Positions 46,443-55,975 are shown, counted from the stretch's first letter. The stretch is 64,000 nt of DNA from Bradyrhizobium sp. sGM-13 (GCF_018398875.1 NZ_JAGWDK010000001.1:186001-250000), one strand, 5' to 3'. Program-made: numbers and translations. The notes: a model not told the origin generated them from the sequence alone.

Positions 46443-49385
46443 ATGAAGAACGCCTCAACACTCGAGCGACGCTTGCGGTCAAACATGGCGGGCGACGTTC
46501 TGTTCGACGCGTTCAACCGCGGCCGCTACGCGACTGACGCCTCCTTCTATCAAATCCTGCCGCTCGGCGTGGTGGTGCCCCGGACCATGGACGAGGCGTT
46601 GCGGGCGGTCGCCATCGCGAGGGATGAGGGCCGGATCGTCACCCCGCGCGGCGGCGGGACGTCGCAGTGCGGCCAGACCGTTAACGAGGGAATCGTAGTC
46701 GACTTTTCGAAGCACCTGAACCGCCTGCTCTCCCTCGATGTCGAAAACCGCATTTGTGTGGTCGAGCCCGGCATCGTGCTCGATGATCTCAACCGCCAGC
46801 TCAAGAAGCACGGGCTGTGGTTTCCGGTCGACGTCTCGACCGCCTCCCGCGCCACCATCGGCGGGATGGCCGGCAACAATTCTTGCGGCGGCCGTTCGCT
46901 GCGTTACGGCACCATGCGCGACAATACGCTGTCGATAGATGCGGCGCTGGCCGACGGCACCCTTTTGCATTTCGGCGAGGTGCCGCGGGATCTCGCGCGG
47001 GTGAATTCGCCCCAGAGCGGGCTTGCGCTGTTCCGCGACATGCTCGATCTCGGCGAGCGCGAGGCCGCCGAGATATCCGAGCGGTTTCCAAAGGTGCAGC
47101 GCCGCGTCGGCGGCTACAATCTCGATGCGCTGGTGCCGCGCAACGCGCCCAACAATATGGCGCACCTGTTGGTCGGCTCCGAGGGCACGCTTGCCTTCAC
47201 GACGCAGGTCGAGCTCAAGCTGTGGCCTGTCATTCGCAACAAGGTGCTGGGCGTCTGCCATTTCGGCAGCTTCTACGAGGCGATGGATGCCGCCCAGCAT
47301 CTGGTGAAGCTGCGGCCGATTGCGGTGGAACTGGTTGATCGCACCATGATTGCGCTCGGCCGCGAGATCGCGATGTTCCAGCCGATCATCGCCACGGCCG
47401 TGCGCGGCGATCCCGATGCGGTGCTGGTCGTCGAATTCGCCGAGGAAGATCAGGCCGAGAATTTACATCGGCTGAAGCAACTCGGCGAACTGATGGCCGA
47501 TCTCGGCTTCGGCTGGGACAGGCCACAACGCAAATGGGGCGGCGTGGTCGAGATCACGGAGCCAGGCTTGCAGACCGGCATCGCCGATTTCCGCGCCGCC
47601 GGCCTCAACGTGATGATGTCGATGAAGCAGGAGGGCAAGCCGGTCTCTTTCGTCGAGGATTGCGCCGTGCCACTGCCCCACCTCGCCGACTACACCGAGC
47701 GGCTCAATGCCATCTTCGCCAAGCACAGCACGCGCGGCACCATGTATGCGCACGCCTCCGAAGGCTGCCTGCATGTACGGCCCGTCCTTAATCTGAAGCT
47801 TGAGAAGGACGTCAAGGCGATGCGCGCCATTGCCGAAGAGACGTTCGAGATGGTGCGCGAGTACAAGGGCTCGCACTCCGGCGAGCATGGCGACGGACTG
47901 GTTCGCTCCGAATTTCATGAAGCGATGTTCGGCTCGCGCATTGTTGCTGATTTCAGGGAGGTCAAGCAGCGCTTCGACCCGGACAATTTGCTTAATCCCG
48001 GCAAGATCGTCGATCCGCCGAAGATGGACGACCGTTCGCTGTTCCGTTATCGGCCGGACTATCGCGTTGCCGAACTGAAGACCGCGCTCGACTGGTCGGC
48101 TTATCCCGGCGCCGGCGGCGGCTTTCAGGGCGCAGTCGAGATGTGCAACAACAACGGCGCCTGCCGGAAGCTCGAAGGCGGCGTGATGTGCCCGTCCTAT
48201 CGCGCGACCCGCAACGAGAGGGACGTCACGCGTGGCCGCGCCAATACGCTGCGACTGGCGATCTCGGGACAGTTGGGTCCTGACGCGCTGGCTTCAGATG
48301 AAATGATGGAGACGCTGAAACTCTGCGTGTCCTGCAAGGCCTGCCGTCATGAATGCCCGACCGGCGTCGACATGGCCAAGATGAAGATCGAGGTGCTGGC
48401 CGCGCGCGCGGAGAAACATGGCCTTTCCCTGCGCGACCGGCTGGTCGGCTATCTGCCGCGCTATGCGGATCTCGCCTCCCGCTTTGCCCCGCTGGCCAAC
48501 TGGCGCAACAGCAGTCCACTGTTGCGTGCCCTGTTCGAGAAGTTTGCCGGCATCAGCGCGAAGCGCGCCCTGCCCGCATTCCGCCGCGACGGATTCAAGC
48601 CGGAAGCCGAGTTCTTCGGCCCGGCAGATGGCCGCGAGGTCGTGCTGTTCGCCGACACGTTTAATCGTGTTTACGAGCGGGAGAATCTCGACGCCGCGCT
48701 ACGCGTTCTGGTCGAAGCCGGATACCGGGTTCACCTGCCGAGCCCGACAGATCGCGTCCGGCCGCTGTGCTGCGGGCGGACCTTCCTTTCGGCGGGTCTG
48801 GTCGATCAGGCGCGCGGCGAATTGAACCGGCTGGTGGCCACCTATGCGCCATTCGCTGCACGCGGCTTGCCAATCGTCGGACTGGAGCCGAGCTGCCTGC
48901 TAACGCTGCGCGACGAGCTGCTGTCGCTACGCTCGGACGATGCCGCCAAGAGCGTCAGCGCGCACGCATTGCTGTTCGAGGAATTTCTGGTTCGCGAGGC
49001 CGAAGCCGGCCGCCTCAAGCTGCCGCTTCGCGCCATGCCGACGAAAGCGTTGGTACATGGGCACTGCCATCAAAAATCATTCGGCGCCTTCAAGCCTGTC
49101 GAGAAGGTGCTGCGTCTCATTCCCGAGCTCGGTGTCGAAACCATCGAGTCGAGCTGCTGCGGCATGGCTGGCGCCTTCGGCTACGGCGCCGATACCTATC
49201 AGGCCTCGATGGATATGGCTGAGCTGTCCCTACTACCGGCGGTGCGCCGCGCCGATACCGCCACGCTGATCGTTGCCGACGGCACGTCATGCCGCCATCA
49301 GATCAAGGATGGCACGAACCGTGCACCGCTTCACGTCGCCCGCGTACTGGCGATGAGCCTCGACAGCGCGCAATCCAACCGTTAA
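46443..49385 (+). CDS. FAD-linked oxidase fused to Fe-S/CCG domains (D-2-hydroxyacid dehydrogenase, YdiJ-like)
   Basis: At 980 residues this is a GlcD-GlcF-like fusion. Residues about 20-560 are an FAD-binding type 4 domain with TPRGGGTSQCGQTVNEGIVVDFSKHL and GGMAGNNSCGGRSLRYGT. Two 4Fe-4S motifs follow (MCNNNGACRK with CPSY, and CVSCKACRHECPTGVDMAKM). CCG domains come last, ending with SSCCGMAGAFGYG. Enzymes of this type oxidise D-2-hydroxyacids (D-lactate, D-2-hydroxyglutarate) and pass electrons to the respiratory chain. The ATG at 46443 is preferred; a TTG seven codons upstream is possible. Confidence 0.88.
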   Translation: MKNASTLERRLRSNMAGDVLFDAFNRGRYATDASFYQILPLGVVVPRTMDEALRAVAIARDEGRIVTPRGGGTSQCGQTVNEGIVVDFSKHLNRLLSLDVENRICVVEPGIVLDDLNRQLKKHGLWFPVDVSTASRATIGGMAGNNSCGGRSLRYGTMRDNTLSIDAALADGTLLHFGEVPRDLARVNSPQSGLALFRDMLDLGEREAAEISERFPKVQRRVGGYNLDALVPRNAPNNMAHLLVGSEGTLAFTTQVELKLWPVIRNKVLGVCHFGSFYEAMDAAQHLVKLRPIAVELVDRTMIALGREIAMFQPIIATAVRGDPDAVLVVEFAEEDQAENLHRLKQLGELMADLGFGWDRPQRKWGGVVEITEPGLQTGIADFRAAGLNVMMSMKQEGKPVSFVEDCAVPLPHLADYTERLNAIFAKHSTRGTMYAHASEGCLHVRPVLNLKLEKDVKAMRAIAEETFEMVREYKGSHSGEHGDGLVRSEFHEAMFGSRIVADFREVKQRFDPDNLLNPGKIVDPPKMDDRSLFRYRPDYRVAELKTALDWSAYPGAGGGFQGAVEMCNNNGACRKLEGGVMCPSYRATRNERDVTRGRANTLRLAISGQLGPDALASDEMMETLKLCVSCKACRHECPTGVDMAKMKIEVLAARAEKHGLSLRDRLVGYLPRYADLASRFAPLANWRNSSPLLRALFEKFAGISAKRALPAFRRDGFKPEAEFFGPADGREVVLFADTFNRVYERENLDAALRVLVEAGYRVHLPSPTDRVRPLCCGRTFLSAGLVDQARGELNRLVATYAPFAARGLPIVGLEPSCLLTLRDELLSLRSDDAAKSVSAHALLFEEFLVREAEAGRLKLPLRAMPTKALVHGHCHQKSFGAFKPVEKVLRLIPELGVETIESSCCGMAGAFGYGADTYQASMDMAELSLLPAVRRADTATLIVADGTSCRHQIKDGTNRAPLHVARVLAMSLDSAQSNR

Positions 49386-49413
49386 TCCTGCCTAATCGCA
49401 AAGGAATTCATTT

Positions 49414-49842
49414 ATGGCTGAACTCACTCTCGACGTCGCCCGCAAGATTCTCGATGCCGCGCTTGCCAAGGGCGTCGAGAAGAAGCTGAAGCCGCTGGTC
49501 ATCACCATTCTGGACGCCCGCGGCTGCGTGAAGGTCACTGCCGCCCAGGACGGCACCAGCCTGATGCGGGCCGAGATTGCGCACGGCAAGGCCTATGGCG
49601 CGCTCGCAATGGGCATGGGATCGCGGGCGTTGTTCCAGCGCGCCCAAGAGCAGGCTTACTTCGTCGGAGCCGTGAATGCGCTGGCACAAGGGCGCCTGGT
49701 GCCAGTGCCGGGCGGCGTGCTGATCATGGACGGCACGACGTTGCTCGGCGCGGTCGGCGTCAGCGGCGACACCTCCGACAATGACGAGACTTGCGCGATC
49801 GCCGGCATCGAGGCCGTCGGACTTAAGGCAAATGCGGGATAA
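49414..49842 (+). CDS. GlcG/HbpS family protein
   Basis: The 142-residue protein spans the GlcG/HbpS (DUF336) domain: ARKILDAALAKGVEKKLKPLVITILDARG, SLMRAEIAHGKAYGALAMG and VPGGVLIMDGTTLLGAVGVSGDTSDNDETCAIAGIEA. Members are often found beside glycolate or other hydroxyacid oxidase genes, and HbpS binds haem. The gene starts 28 bases after the FAD/Fe-S oxidase stop with AAAGGA upstream, so it is very probably its operon partner. The biochemical role is not established. Confidence 0.88.
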   Translation: MAELTLDVARKILDAALAKGVEKKLKPLVITILDARGCVKVTAAQDGTSLMRAEIAHGKAYGALAMGMGSRALFQRAQEQAYFVGAVNALAQGRLVPVPGGVLIMDGTTLLGAVGVSGDTSDNDETCAIAGIEAVGLKANAG

Positions 49843-50051
49843 CCGTCGGCGTCGTCAATTGATCTCATTTAGCTGACGCCTCACGCGTTGCGAGAACGCT
49901 AGATCACCGCAATCGAATCGGCATCTGCTTCCGCCGCACCGTTGCGGATTTCGATCGCAAAAGACGATCCGCACCGGTCATGGGAACTCGGCTTAGCGAG
50001 CGAGCGCGGAGTGTCCTCCGCGCCGGCGAAAGTCGACCGACACATCTGATG

Positions 50052-50576
50052 TTACAACGAATGCAGATCCCTGTTTAGCGCCAATATCGATTTCAAGAAC
50101 TGCGCTAAGTTGTGCCCCGGAAACAAATAGCCTTTTATGCCAGCAGCCTGCGCTGCTTCGAGATCGGTGGGCTTGTCGCCTATCAGAATGCTGCGACTGA
50201 CGTCCACCGGAAAGCGCTCCACGAGATCCTGGATCATTCCTGGTGCAGGCTTGCGTCGCGGACTTACTCGACGATATCGCTCTATCGCTGCCTCGGGATG
50301 ATAAGGGCAGTATTCGAATGCATCTATGTGCGCACCGATCTTGGCCAGGTCATTTTCCATCCACTTGTGCAACGCTTCTACGTGAGTTTCCTCGTAAAGA
50401 CCTCTAGCTACTCCTGACTGGTTAGTAATCACGAACACAAAATATCCAGCACCATTAGCAACTTTGACCGCTTCGCGCGCGCCCTCAATCCATTTCAGTT
50501 GACTAATCTCGAAAACATAGCCGTGGTCCTCATTGAGCACTCCATCTCGATCAAAGAAAATCGCTGGTCTTTTCAT
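50052..50576 (-). CDS. gmhB: D-glycero-D-manno-heptose 1,7-bisphosphate 7-phosphatase, copy 2
   Basis: The 174-residue HAD phosphatase is close to the copy at 20805-21332; by eye about four in five residues agree, including FFDRDGVLNEDHGYV, VITNQSGVARGLY, AFEYCPYHP, RRKPAPGM and IGDKPTDLEAA. Differences cluster at the C-terminus. The start is the ATG at 50576 giving MKRPAIFF, matching copy 1; a longer frame adds unrelated residues. It stands alone among metabolic genes with no other heptose or lipopolysaccharide gene nearby, so its placement is unexpected. Confidence 0.9.
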   Translation of the reverse strand: MKRPAIFFDRDGVLNEDHGYVFEISQLKWIEGAREAVKVANGAGYFVFVITNQSGVARGLYEETHVEALHKWMENDLAKIGAHIDAFEYCPYHPEAAIERYRRVSPRRKPAPGMIQDLVERFPVDVSRSILIGDKPTDLEAAQAAGIKGYLFPGHNLAQFLKSILALNRDLHSL

Positions 50577-50782
50577 TTCATCGCCTAAGAAAGCAGGAAA
50601 GGATTTTGATGACGATCGCTGGTGCATTTGTTGATGTTCGAGGAACCCGCTCGGGAATGAAATTTCAAAGCACGATGTCGTTGGAACGGCGAGGTATAAT
50701 TTCCCATGTCCCCTGACGGTCTCAGCCTCCATTCCTGGAGCGGTCGAAGGCGTCAGCTTGCCTTCGCGGACTTACAACCGAG

Positions 50783-51565
50783 CTATTTGCCGGGCCACGC
50801 AGGCTTTCGCTTCTCGCTGAAAGCCCTCAGCCCTTCCTTGGCGTCTTCCGTCATCGCCAGTAGCGCGATCTGGCTTTCGGTATAGGCGATGCTTTCGTCG
50901 AACGACATCGAGGCGATGGCGCGCATCGCATATTTGCCGCGGCGGATCGCCGTAGGCGACTTGTCGACGATGCGGCTGACTAACCAGTCGATCTTGGCGT
51001 CGAGCTCGGCCGCTGGCACCACGTAGTTCAGGAGCCCGGCAGCCTGTGCTGCGTGCGCGTCGAACGGCTCACCGGTCAGTGACCACTCGCTGACCAGCCG
51101 CTTCGGCGCGATCGACTGCAGCAGGCTCAGCACCTGCATCGGGAACACGCCCACCTTCACCTCGGGCAAACCGAAGATGACGTGATCGGCGGCGACCGCC
51201 ATGTCGGTCATGCACAACAGCCCCATGCCGCCGGCCATGCAGACGCCCCCGACACGGGCGATTGCGGGCTTGATGGCGTTTTGCGACAGCCGCAGCAGAT
51301 CGGCGTAGTCGACATTCGGTCGCGAATAGTCCATCGCGAAGGCAGCACCGCTGTTCTGCAGATCGGCGCCGGCGCAAAACGCCTTGTCGCCTGCCCCCGT
51401 CAGCACGATTACGCGGACGTCCTTGTCGTCATGCGCGTCGCGATAGCCGCGGGCGATGCCGGCGACCACATCGGCATTGATGGCGTTGCGCTTGTCCGGG
51501 CGGTTGATGGTGATCCAGAACGCCTGCCCGCGCTTTTCGTAGATTACGCTTTTGTGGTCGGTCAT
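50783..51565 (-). CDS. Enoyl-CoA hydratase/isomerase (crotonase) family protein
   Basis: This 260-residue crotonase has ITINRPDKRNAINADVVAGIARG, VLTGAGDKAFCAGADLQN, VGGVCMAGGMGLLCMTDMAVA and FGLPEVKVGVFPMQVL. The latter carries a Glu at the second catalytic position, and the first catalytic Glu is absent. The final ISASE-type segment is replaced by AFSEKRKPAWPGK, a common crotonase end. The start is the ATG at 51565; a longer reading adds eleven residues. It probably acts on an acyl-CoA made in a neighbouring pathway. It lies 72 bases from the molybdopterin enzyme on the same strand. Confidence 0.88.
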   Translation of the reverse strand: MTDHKSVIYEKRGQAFWITINRPDKRNAINADVVAGIARGYRDAHDDKDVRVIVLTGAGDKAFCAGADLQNSGAAFAMDYSRPNVDYADLLRLSQNAIKPAIARVGGVCMAGGMGLLCMTDMAVAADHVIFGLPEVKVGVFPMQVLSLLQSIAPKRLVSEWSLTGEPFDAHAAQAAGLLNYVVPAAELDAKIDWLVSRIVDKSPTAIRRGKYAMRAIASMSFDESIAYTESQIALLAMTEDAKEGLRAFSEKRKPAWPGK

Positions 51566-51637
51566 TGTCCCGCTCGCCTTTTCGTCAAATGCTGGCAACG
51601 CATTTGCGGCAGGATGACGGTGGACTGCAAGAGCGAT

Positions 51638-53746
51638 CTAACTCTTGCGCCCACTGGCTGAGGTCGCCTTTTTCACCCAGACCTTGTTGTCATGGAACGC
51701 CGCGCCGCCGACTGGCGCGACGGCTTCGGCTCCGGTCAGCATGTTGATGCCGCGGCCGCCGATATGGGCCTTGTTGGGATGAATGGATTCCGCGACCAGC
51801 ACGCCACGGCGCAGGCCGTCGAATAGCCGCGCGGTCAACGTCGTTTCGCCGCGCGTGTTGCCAAGCATGACGGCATCGCCGTCAGCAATCCCGAGTGACG
51901 CCGCATCTTCGGGATGGATCATGACGGTCGGACTGCCCTCGCGCGCGATCGACGACGGGGTTTCGTTGAAGCTGGTATTGAGGAAACTGCGCGACGGACT
52001 GGTGGCGAGCCGGAACGGATGCGCCTCATCCGCTTCCTCGATGACCGTCCAGTGGTCCGGCAGCGACGGCATCTGCTCCCACGGACCGAGGCCAGGCTTA
52101 CCGGACGGAGGATTCGCCCAATCGGCCTTGAAGTGGAACTTCTTGTCCTGGTGCGCAAAACCGTCGAGATAATGCGAGGTTCGAAAATCCGGCTGGATAT
52201 CGCGCCACAGATCCGCTTCCAACGCCTCGATGTCGCCGTGACCGCTCTTCTTCAGCGTCGCATCGATCAGTTCGCGCGGCGTCATCTCAAATCCGGGATG
52301 CACGGCATTGAGGCGGCGGCCGAGGCCTTGCAGCACCTCATGGTTGGAACGGCACTCGCCGGGCGGATCGATCAGCTTCGCGCCCACCGAAATATGCTGG
52401 TGGCCGCCGCCGTAATAGAGGTCATCATGTTCCATGAACATGGTGGCTGGAAGCACGATGTCGGCCATGACCGCCGTCTCGGTCATGAACTGCTCATGCA
52501 CCGCGACAAACAGGTCATCGCGCGCAAAGCCCCGGCGCACCAGCGCCTGTTCGGGGGCGACCGTCACGGGATTGGTGTTCTGAATCAGCATTGCCTTGAC
52601 GGGACTGCCGCCTTTCAAGGCGTCGGCATCGCCGGTCAGGATGCGTCCGATTTTTGATTGATCGAGCCAACGGGTCGTCTGATCGATCGCGTCGTGGCCC
52701 TCGATGATCGACTCATCGAAATTCCAGATCCCCGCATTGTTGAAGAATGCGCCGCCGCCTTCGTATTGCCAGGCACCCGTCACCGCCGGGATGCACAGCG
52801 CCGCATGCATCTGAGCCGCGCCGTTGCGGCTGCGGGTGAAGCCATAGCCAAGGCGGAAGAACGCACGCTTGGTCTGGCCGACCCGGCGCGCAAACGCCTC
52901 GATCTCCTCGACCGGTACGCCCGAGATGTTCGAAGCCCATTCCGGCGTGCGCGTCGCCAGATGCGCCTCGAGTTCGTCGGGGCAGTCAGTATAACGATCC
53001 ATATAGGCGCGATCCGCGTAACCTTCGCGGAACAGCACGTGCATGACGCCGCAGGCGAAAGCGCCGTCGGTGCCGGGCCGGAGCAATATCTTGATGTCGG
53101 CCTGCTTCATGGTGTCGTTGTTGTAGACGTCGATCGCCGCGATTTTCGCGCCGCGCTCCTTGCGGGCGCGCGAGGCATGCGTCATCACGTTGACCTGCGT
53201 ATTCACCGGATTGGTGCCCCAGATCACGACAAGATCGGAGACGCCCATCTCGCGCGGATCGACGCCGGCGATCTTGCCGGTGCCGATGGCGAAGCCGACA
53301 CGCGCGATGTTGGCGCAGATCGTCGAGTAAAAGCGCGAATATTTCTTTACATGCGCCAGGCGATTGATGCCGTCGCGCATGACGAGCCCCATGGTACCGG
53401 CATAGTAATAGGGCCAGACCGACTCAGCACCGAATTCACGCTCGGCCCGATCGAACCGCGCCGCGATTTCGTCCAGCGCCTCATCCCAGGAAATCCGCGC
53501 AAACTGACCGGAGCCCTTCGGTCCGGTGCGGCGCATCGGGTACAGCAGCCGCTCGGGATGATGAATGCGCTCGGCGTAGCGCGCCACCTTGGCGCAGACC
53601 ACGCCGGCCGTATACGTCTGCTGCTTGGAACCGCGTACCCGCCCGATCGAACGCCCGTCGATCACCTCGATGTCGAGTGCGCAGGCCGACGGACAATCGT
53701 GCGGACAGGTGGAGTGGCGGATATCGACCTTGGCATGCTGGTTCAT
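51638..53746 (-). CDS. Molybdopterin-dependent oxidoreductase (DMSO reductase/BisC superfamily)
   Basis: The 702-residue protein begins with a 4Fe-4S site STCPHDCPSACALDIEV with a later Cys in AGVVCAKVARYAERI, then the molybdopterin domain: SWDEALDEIAARF, WGTNPVNTQVNVMTHASRARKERGAKI, MLIQNTNPVTVAPEQ and a C-terminal MPT-binding domain with MIHPEDAASLGIADGDAVML. No Tat signal is seen, so it is probably cytoplasmic. Substrate class cannot be set; relatives oxidise formate or reduce oxo-anions and sulfoxides. Confidence 0.9.
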   Translation of the reverse strand: MNQHAKVDIRHSTCPHDCPSACALDIEVIDGRSIGRVRGSKQQTYTAGVVCAKVARYAERIHHPERLLYPMRRTGPKGSGQFARISWDEALDEIAARFDRAEREFGAESVWPYYYAGTMGLVMRDGINRLAHVKKYSRFYSTICANIARVGFAIGTGKIAGVDPREMGVSDLVVIWGTNPVNTQVNVMTHASRARKERGAKIAAIDVYNNDTMKQADIKILLRPGTDGAFACGVMHVLFREGYADRAYMDRYTDCPDELEAHLATRTPEWASNISGVPVEEIEAFARRVGQTKRAFFRLGYGFTRSRNGAAQMHAALCIPAVTGAWQYEGGGAFFNNAGIWNFDESIIEGHDAIDQTTRWLDQSKIGRILTGDADALKGGSPVKAMLIQNTNPVTVAPEQALVRRGFARDDLFVAVHEQFMTETAVMADIVLPATMFMEHDDLYYGGGHQHISVGAKLIDPPGECRSNHEVLQGLGRRLNAVHPGFEMTPRELIDATLKKSGHGDIEALEADLWRDIQPDFRTSHYLDGFAHQDKKFHFKADWANPPSGKPGLGPWEQMPSLPDHWTVIEEADEAHPFRLATSPSRSFLNTSFNETPSSIAREGSPTVMIHPEDAASLGIADGDAVMLGNTRGETTLTARLFDGLRRGVLVAESIHPNKAHIGGRGINMLTGAEAVAPVGGAAFHDNKVWVKKATSASGRKS

Positions 53747-53830
53747 GCGATTCTAAGTAACATTAAACGCCGCGATCGCCGAGAGGCTTTGCCCGGCACT
53801 ACGTCTGCAAAAACAGCCTTTAGCCATGCA

Positions 53831-54577
53831 TCAGGCGCCCAAATAGGCGCCGCCATTGGTGTGGATCGCCTGCCCGGTGACGTAGCGCGCGCCGGGCCCG
53901 CACAGAAAACGCACGGTTGAGGCGACGTCTTTCGGCAGTCCCCGATTGCCGGTGATGGTCTGATGCGTCAAATGATGCGCCGGCTCGGGCTTATCCTTCG
54001 GCCGGGGCGTACCGATCAGGCCGGGAACCACGCAGTTCACGGTGATGCCGTCATCAGCGAGGTCGTGCGCCAGCGCGCGGGTCAAGCCGATGATGCCAGC
54101 CTTCGCCGTCACCACATGCGCGCGATTTTTTGCCCCCGTGTGCGTGCTGAGGCCACCGATATTGACGATGGTCCCCGCGCCGGACTCTCGCAACGCCGGC
54201 AGGCAGGCTTTCACGCAGTGGAACGCGCCATCAGTGTCACGTCGAGGATTTCGCGCCGCATAGTCCATCTCGGCGAATGGCTTTTCGCGCCGCAGCGCGG
54301 CGTTGTTGACGAGGATATCGATGCGGCCGAATTGCTGCACGGCGGCATCGGCCATGACCTGCACTGCGTTAGCATCAGCGATGTCGCCGATATGAACCAC
54401 CGCCTTGCTGCCGGCGGCCTCGATCTGCTGGGCGACTGCCTCCGCTTCGGCGCGGTTGCTACGCGCGTTCACCGCGACGAACGCGCCACCTTCCGCCAGC
54501 GTCAGCGCGATCGCGCGGCCGATATTGCGGCCGGCGCCGGTGACGATGGCGACTTTGCCGGTGAGCTCTTTGGTCAT
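53831..54577 (-). CDS. Short-chain dehydrogenase/reductase family protein, catalytic Tyr absent
   Basis: The 248-residue product has the SDR cofactor motif VAIVTGAGRNIGRAIAL, ILVNNAAL and the C-terminal RYVTGQAIHTNGGAYLG. At the YxxxK site the sequence reads RAHVVTAKAG, so the Lys is present and the Tyr position is Val. The stretch MDYAARNPRRDTDGAF, where SDRs usually read like REILDVTLxGAF, looks like a nine-codon out-of-frame segment between two compensating indels. It may be a naturally divergent SDR or a decaying gene. It overlaps the upstream mmgE remnant as ATGA. Confidence 0.75.
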   Translation of the reverse strand: MTKELTGKVAIVTGAGRNIGRAIALTLAEGGAFVAVNARSNRAEAEAVAQQIEAAGSKAVVHIGDIADANAVQVMADAAVQQFGRIDILVNNAALRREKPFAEMDYAARNPRRDTDGAFHCVKACLPALRESGAGTIVNIGGLSTHTGAKNRAHVVTAKAGIIGLTRALAHDLADDGITVNCVVPGLIGTPRPKDKPEPAHHLTHQTITGNRGLPKDVASTVRFLCGPGARYVTGQAIHTNGGAYLGA

Positions 54578-54933
54578 GAGCCGCTACCCCGCAATGAGGA
54601 AAGATCGATGCGGCCATCATACAGCCCCGCCATCAGCTTCAACGCCGCGTCGAAGTCCTCGCCATGCGCGGCAGTGCCGTTGACGAAGGCGGCACCGGCC
54701 GCGCTCAGCGTGCGCTTGTGCCCGATCGCCGTGCAGGGACCATCGTCGTCGCAACTGGCCAGCGCACTCCCGACGTAATCCTCGTTGCGCGCGGTGACGC
54801 ACAGGCCGACCACGTCGATCAGCAGATCCTCGCATTTGCGGACGGTTTCAGCCGGTAACGCGCCGGGTCTGAGTGCGGCGATCCTTTCGGCAAGCGTTTC
54901 GGCGAGCGAAATCCTTGATAGTCCGGAGGCCAT
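54574..54933 (-). pseudogene. Truncated MmgE/PrpD-family gene (N-terminal fragment)
   Basis: From the ATG at 54933 about 90 residues match the start of MmgE/PrpD proteins: LAERIAALRPGALPAETVRKCEDLLIDVVGL, ALASCDDDGPCTAIGHKRTLSAAGAAFVNGTAAHGEDFD. In full-length members (about 450 residues) this is followed by the central substrate domain; here the frame ends after 119 residues with LMAGLYDGRIDLSSLRGSGS. A large internal or C-terminal deletion is the likely cause. The start is five bases after the stop of the broken solute-binding gene, so both were once in one operon. Confidence 0.78.
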
Positions 54934-54938
54934 CCCGG

Positions 54939-55975
54939 TCAAATGCGAAATATCTTGGTATAGCGCGCCTTGATGGCCTCGCTTTCCTTCTCTACTGCCG
55001 CGGCGTCGTCCTTCATGGTCTTGACGTCCTTGAGCGGCTTGCGCCCTGCCTTCTCTACGGTTTGAGAGTGCATCGAGCGAAGGCCACCGACATCGATGAT
55101 CAATTGCTGGGCCTGAACGACTGGAACAGTCTTGCCGCGTTGGGATTGGGTGCATCCTTGAAGACGCCGTTCGGCCCGATGATCAGCGGGGAGCCCTCCG
55201 TGGCATAAATCGGCTCGACCGGACGACCTGCCTCCCTCATCTGGAAAATGTTGTATTCATTGCCGTCGGCCATCACCGCGCGCTCGCCGAGATCGAGCTT
55301 CTTCGGCGGATCGGCCGACGACTGCACCTGCATGATGTTCTGCCGGGCGAGCTTCTCGAAAAAGCTCCAGCCGAGATCGCGCTGCATCTGGTAGGTCGCG
55401 GTCATGATGGTGCCGCTATAGCCCGGGTGCGCCTTGACGATCTTGCCTTTCCATTTGGGATCGAGCAGATCGGCAAAGCTCTTCGGCGCGTCCTCCGCTT
55501 TCACCAGATTTGCGTTGTAGGCAATGATGCTGAGCCAGACGCGGAAGCTCGCAAACTGGCCGTCCGGATCCTTGTGCTCGGCCGGATAGAACTTTGCGAC
55601 GTCTTCCGGCACGTAAGGCGCCAGAACGCCGTCACGCTTCCAGCCGATGAAATGCGCGGCGTCGGATGAATTCACGATATCGACGGCGTGCTGGAATATT
55701 CCTGCCCGATAGCTGGAACAAGCGCTCTGCCCCGGTGCGCTCGACACGCACCGCAATGCCCGGGTATTTCGCCTCGAACGCCTTGGCCAGCTTCTCCGCG
55801 ACCGGTAAGTCGGTCGAGGTGTAATCGATGACCTTGCTTCCTTCGCCGCCTCGATCAGCGCGGGCGTGACCGCTTCCGGCGGCGGCGCAGCCGCCATGAC
55901 GCGCGTGGAAAATGCTGCGCCTGCGAGAACGGCGCCCGTGCCCTTGAGCAGCTTGCGTCGCGAAATCGAATTCAT
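54939..55975 (-). pseudogene. Frameshifted ABC transporter solute-binding protein gene (iron/thiamine-type)
   Basis: The N-terminus (MNSISRRKLLKGTGAVLAGAAF, Tat-type) and the middle (AVDIVNSSDAAHFIGWKRDGVLAPYVPEDV, FADLLDPKWKGKIVKAHPGYSGTIM) share one frame. Between them, KVIDYTSTDLPVAEKLAKAFEAKYPGIAVRVERTGAERLFQ lies in another frame. The end, QQLIIDVGGLRSMHSQTVEKAGRK to the stop at 54939, is again out of frame after FQSF. At least three frame disruptions split a gene of about 340 codons. No single frame gives an intact protein, so it is called a pseudogene; sequencing error at all three sites is the alternative. Confidence 0.82.

Noticed and set aside
49851..49886. GGCGTC/GACGCC inverted repeat after the GlcG/HbpS gene
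   Set aside because: The arms are only six bases with a long loop and no T-tract, so a terminator is not supported.
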